DNA of 8,517 nucleotides. Source: Chitinophagaceae bacterium. GTDB lineage: Bacteria; Bacteroidota; Bacteroidia; Chitinophagales; Chitinophagaceae. The DNA lies in NCBI GenBank assembly GCA_008080615.1, contig VIKJ01000037.1, forward strand, positions 1 through 8,517, given 5' to 3'. The notes under the pieces are model-generated. The model searched no databases. It saw only the letters and a list, made by a program, of their open reading frames with translations, and was not told the DNA's origin. This document shows positions 6,615-8,517 of this stretch, piece by piece. Numbering within the stretch: position 1 is the first letter of the stretch; every line of letters starts with the position of its first letter. A program made the translations under genes and the position numbers.

Positions 6615-7304
6615 CTAAGTAGGATAACTTCTGGCGCCAAAAAGCAAGCTGCCAATTCTTACCATATTACTACCGCAGTCTATTGCTAATTGATAATCGC
6701 CACTCATACCCATAGAAAGAATTGAAATTCCTTTATTGGTTGCATTCATTGGATTTTGTTCAGCCCATATTTTGAATAAGTCAAATTGACTTTTTAAATG
6801 TAAAAATTCTCTTTTTACTTTATCCATATCCTCGCTAAAGGAAGCCATTCCCATAAAACCAAGTATTTGAATATTATTCAATTGAGGTAATACTAATTGA
6901 ATTGCTTCAATTTCTGATTGATCTAATCCAAACTTGGTTTCTTCTTCCGCAATATGCATTTGCAATAAACAATCAATGATGCGATTATTTTTTAGCGCTT
7001 GTTTATTGATTTCCTGTAATAATTTTAAACTATCCACTCCATGTATTAAGTATACAAAGGGAGCAATGTATTTTACTTTATTGCTTTGTAAATGCCCTAT
7101 AAAATGCCAACGGATATCTTTGGGTAACAACGCTTGCTTGTCTACTAATTCCTGAACATAATTCTCGCCAAAATCCCTTTGCCCTAATTCATATAATGCT
7201 TGAATATCTTCAACTGGCTTGGTTTTGCTTACTGCAACCAATACCGTATTACTTATAGATAGTTCTTCTTTTATCTCTTGAAACTTTATTGTGTTTACAG
7301 GCAT
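6615..7304 (-). CDS. yggS: YggS/PLPBP family pyridoxal-5'-phosphate homeostasis protein
   Basis: A 229-aa cytoplasmic PLP-binding protein of the YggS/YBL036C/PROSC family. It has a single alanine-racemase-like TIM barrel, binds PLP without known catalytic activity, and helps keep free PLP and B6 vitamers in balance. Family landmarks are all present: VAVSKTKP with the PLP Lys27, FGENYVQE (45-52), WHFIGHLQSNK (66-76), KFGL (124-127), GFMGMAS (149-155), SMGMSGDY (197-204) and the phosphate-binding GSNMVRIGSLLFG (211-223). Length is normal for the family. The ATG at 7304 is well placed, though no clear Shine-Dalgarno precedes it. It starts 13 bases after the stop of the upstream secreted-protein gene, so it is probably translated from the same transcript. 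Nothing suggests a functional tie to the downstream copper-type operon, which has its own promoter. Confidence 0.95.
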   Translation of the reverse strand: MPVNTIKFQEIKEELSISNTVLVAVSKTKPVEDIQALYELGQRDFGENYVQELVDKQALLPKDIRWHFIGHLQSNKVKYIAPFVYLIHGVDSLKLLQEINKQALKNNRIIDCLLQMHIAEEETKFGLDQSEIEAIQLVLPQLNNIQILGFMGMASFSEDMDKVKREFLHLKSQFDLFKIWAEQNPMNATNKGISILSMGMSGDYQLAIDCGSNMVRIGSLLFGARSYPT

Positions 7305-7317
7305 TTTTTAAAACTAT

Positions 7318-8490
7318 TTAATTAGTACCCTTCGCATAATTGGCATGTAGAACTAGGTTTTCTAATAATAACACATTATTATATGCAGGGCAATAATACT
7401 CAAATTTAACTACAGAACTAGCTGTAATAATTTTTTTTAATTGTTTGGGTAACATAAAACCCACATTAGCAATAAAGAATGAAAAAGATTCATCTTCTAT
7501 TAGATCCTGTAAGCTCTTGGTTTGATTAACTGTAATTATATTAGGCTTAATTCCCCAATTTATCAAAGCAGAAGATAATATAACTTGATTCATAAACTCT
7601 TTTTCAATTTGTAGTAGCCGAGTAGCTTGATTAATTAAATCTACTTTATATGCATCCAATTCGGGTATGGGTTTTAAAGCCATCAATCTAGATAAATGAT
7701 ACAATATAATTTGAGGTTTACTATAATGTGGTGAAATAAAGTTAGCGTTAGATAAGTGTTTTTTTTCTTTTAAAACTTCAACCATTAGTTGAATACTTGC
7801 AGAGTCTGCATTTGTAAATGGTAAGTTATACTTTTGTACAAAGTACAATACATTGCTTAAAACAGATATATCAAAATCTATTGGCATTTTTTTACCAAAC
7901 CAAACAGAATAGGCAGGTAAATCTTTGATAGACTCAAGGGTATTATTAATTTTTTTTGTTTTACTGTTCGTATATCCTTGCATAAATTGGTGTACACTTG
8001 CTGCAGTTATTGAGTCCTTTTTTAATGCCAATAGCATAATCACCGTATCATCCATATCATCTGGAATTGATTGTGATTTATCTAAAATATTTAACCAACC
8101 TGCATTAGGAAAAATTTTGGGTGTATCCGTTGGCCAAAAATTATATGTTTCTCTACCTTTTTGGTTTTTGAATTTTACTGAAATAGATTTTGCATTTGTA
8201 GAAATGTCATTTATTAATTTTTGTTGATATGGAGTTAATTTATCTTTTAAATTTTCTAAAGTAAATACAATCAACCCTGTAAAAAAAATATTTATATCAG
8301 CTTTTTGACGGTCTCTATTAAGCGAGTATGTTCTATATGAAGGGAATAATCCCTTTGGGAAAACGCCATTTTCTTTAACTTGAAATTGTGTTATCCGTTG
8401 AAGTAAGTGTGTAATTTGAAGAGTATCGGATGCTTTAATATCATTCAAATAGCAAAAAAAAATTAATGATATAATACACTTTGATCGCAT
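7318..8490 (-). CDS. Secreted protein of unknown function with DDMDDT motif
   Basis: I do not recognise this 390-aa protein with confidence. Residues 1-20 look like a signal peptide (hydrophobic IISLIFFCYL, possible cleavage after IKA), so it is probably periplasmic or exported. The mature part appears largely alpha-helical. Motifs worth noting are GLFPSYRTYS (47-56), FTGLIVFTLENL (70-81), YNFWPTD (116-122), FPNAGW (127-132), DDMDDTVIMLLAL (144-156), FDISVLSNVLYFVQKY (206-221) and CPAYNNVLLLENLVLH (367-382). Repeated helix pairs with an acidic DDxDDT opening recall alpha/alpha-toroid folds such as terpene-cyclase-like or glycosidase-like barrels, but this is only a structural guess. The start at 8490 is the first codon giving a proper signal peptide, and the 27 bases upstream run to the window edge with no clear promoter. 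It precedes yggS by 13 bp. Codon use is very AT-rich, like yggS. Confidence 0.8.
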   Translation of the reverse strand: MRSKCIISLIFFCYLNDIKASDTLQITHLLQRITQFQVKENGVFPKGLFPSYRTYSLNRDRQKADINIFFTGLIVFTLENLKDKLTPYQQKLINDISTNAKSISVKFKNQKGRETYNFWPTDTPKIFPNAGWLNILDKSQSIPDDMDDTVIMLLALKKDSITAASVHQFMQGYTNSKTKKINNTLESIKDLPAYSVWFGKKMPIDFDISVLSNVLYFVQKYNLPFTNADSASIQLMVEVLKEKKHLSNANFISPHYSKPQIILYHLSRLMALKPIPELDAYKVDLINQATRLLQIEKEFMNQVILSSALINWGIKPNIITVNQTKSLQDLIEDESFSFFIANVGFMLPKQLKKIITASSVVKFEYYCPAYNNVLLLENLVLHANYAKGTN

Positions 8491-8517
8491 TTTATTAATT
8501 CAAATTATTGGAAATAT

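Noticed and set aside
7834..7848. Inverted repeat TTGTAC-AAA-GTACAA sharing the TGTAC core of the operon palindrome
   Set aside because: It lies inside the coding sequence of the 390-aa protein, encodes a normal stretch (FVQKY) and has different arms and spacing, so it is probably chance.
6934..8227. 73- and 100-codon plus-strand frames opposite yggS and the secreted-protein gene
   Set aside because: Their hydrophobic Cys/Leu-rich content is what AT-rich antisense frames produce; no promoter or family features.

Overview
The window looks like chromosomal DNA from a member of the Bacteroidota. The evidence is AT-rich coding sequence, weak or absent Shine-Dalgarno sites, a TAnnTTTG-type promoter element, a Porphyromonas-style DPP5 peptidase, a TonB-dependent receptor, and a lipoprotein with a Bacteroidota-like N-terminus. 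A Chitinophagaceae-like genus (order Chitinophagales) would fit, but that is an impression, not a computed placement. Nothing in the window looks like a transposon, phage, CRISPR array, tRNA or rRNA.

Region 1 (1-3068, + strand) is a peptide-degradation pair. It holds the 3' part of an M20-family metallo-amidohydrolase/peptidase, cut by the left edge. Nine bases later comes a complete, signal-peptide-bearing S9 serine peptidase closely resembling DPP5. A strong symmetrical hairpin (3074-3117) follows and separates this unit from the convergent genes to its right, probably ending transcription from both sides.

Region 2 (3138-6499, - strand) is the most interesting part. It is a three-gene operon, read right to left: a 129-aa membrane or exported Cys-containing protein with a KCNGKC motif, a lipoprotein with two tandem YtkA/FixH-like beta domains each carrying a Met/His motif (MxxMSHxSP), and an outer-membrane TonB-dependent receptor. 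The receptor carries both halves of the CxxxM + HxM copper site known from Pseudomonas OprC. I infer an outer-membrane copper acquisition or handling cassette. A perfect 19-bp palindrome (6526-6544) sits in the promoter of the first gene and overlaps the predicted -7 box, so it is a good candidate operator. No regulator gene lies in the window.

Region 3 (6615-8490, - strand) holds a secreted 390-aa protein of unknown function with a DDMDDT motif, probably mostly alpha-helical. It is followed after 13 bp by a YggS/PLPBP-family pyridoxal-phosphate homeostasis protein, and the two are probably co-transcribed. The 115-bp gap between yggS and the copper-type operon carries the palindrome/promoter and a second, AT-rich inverted repeat.
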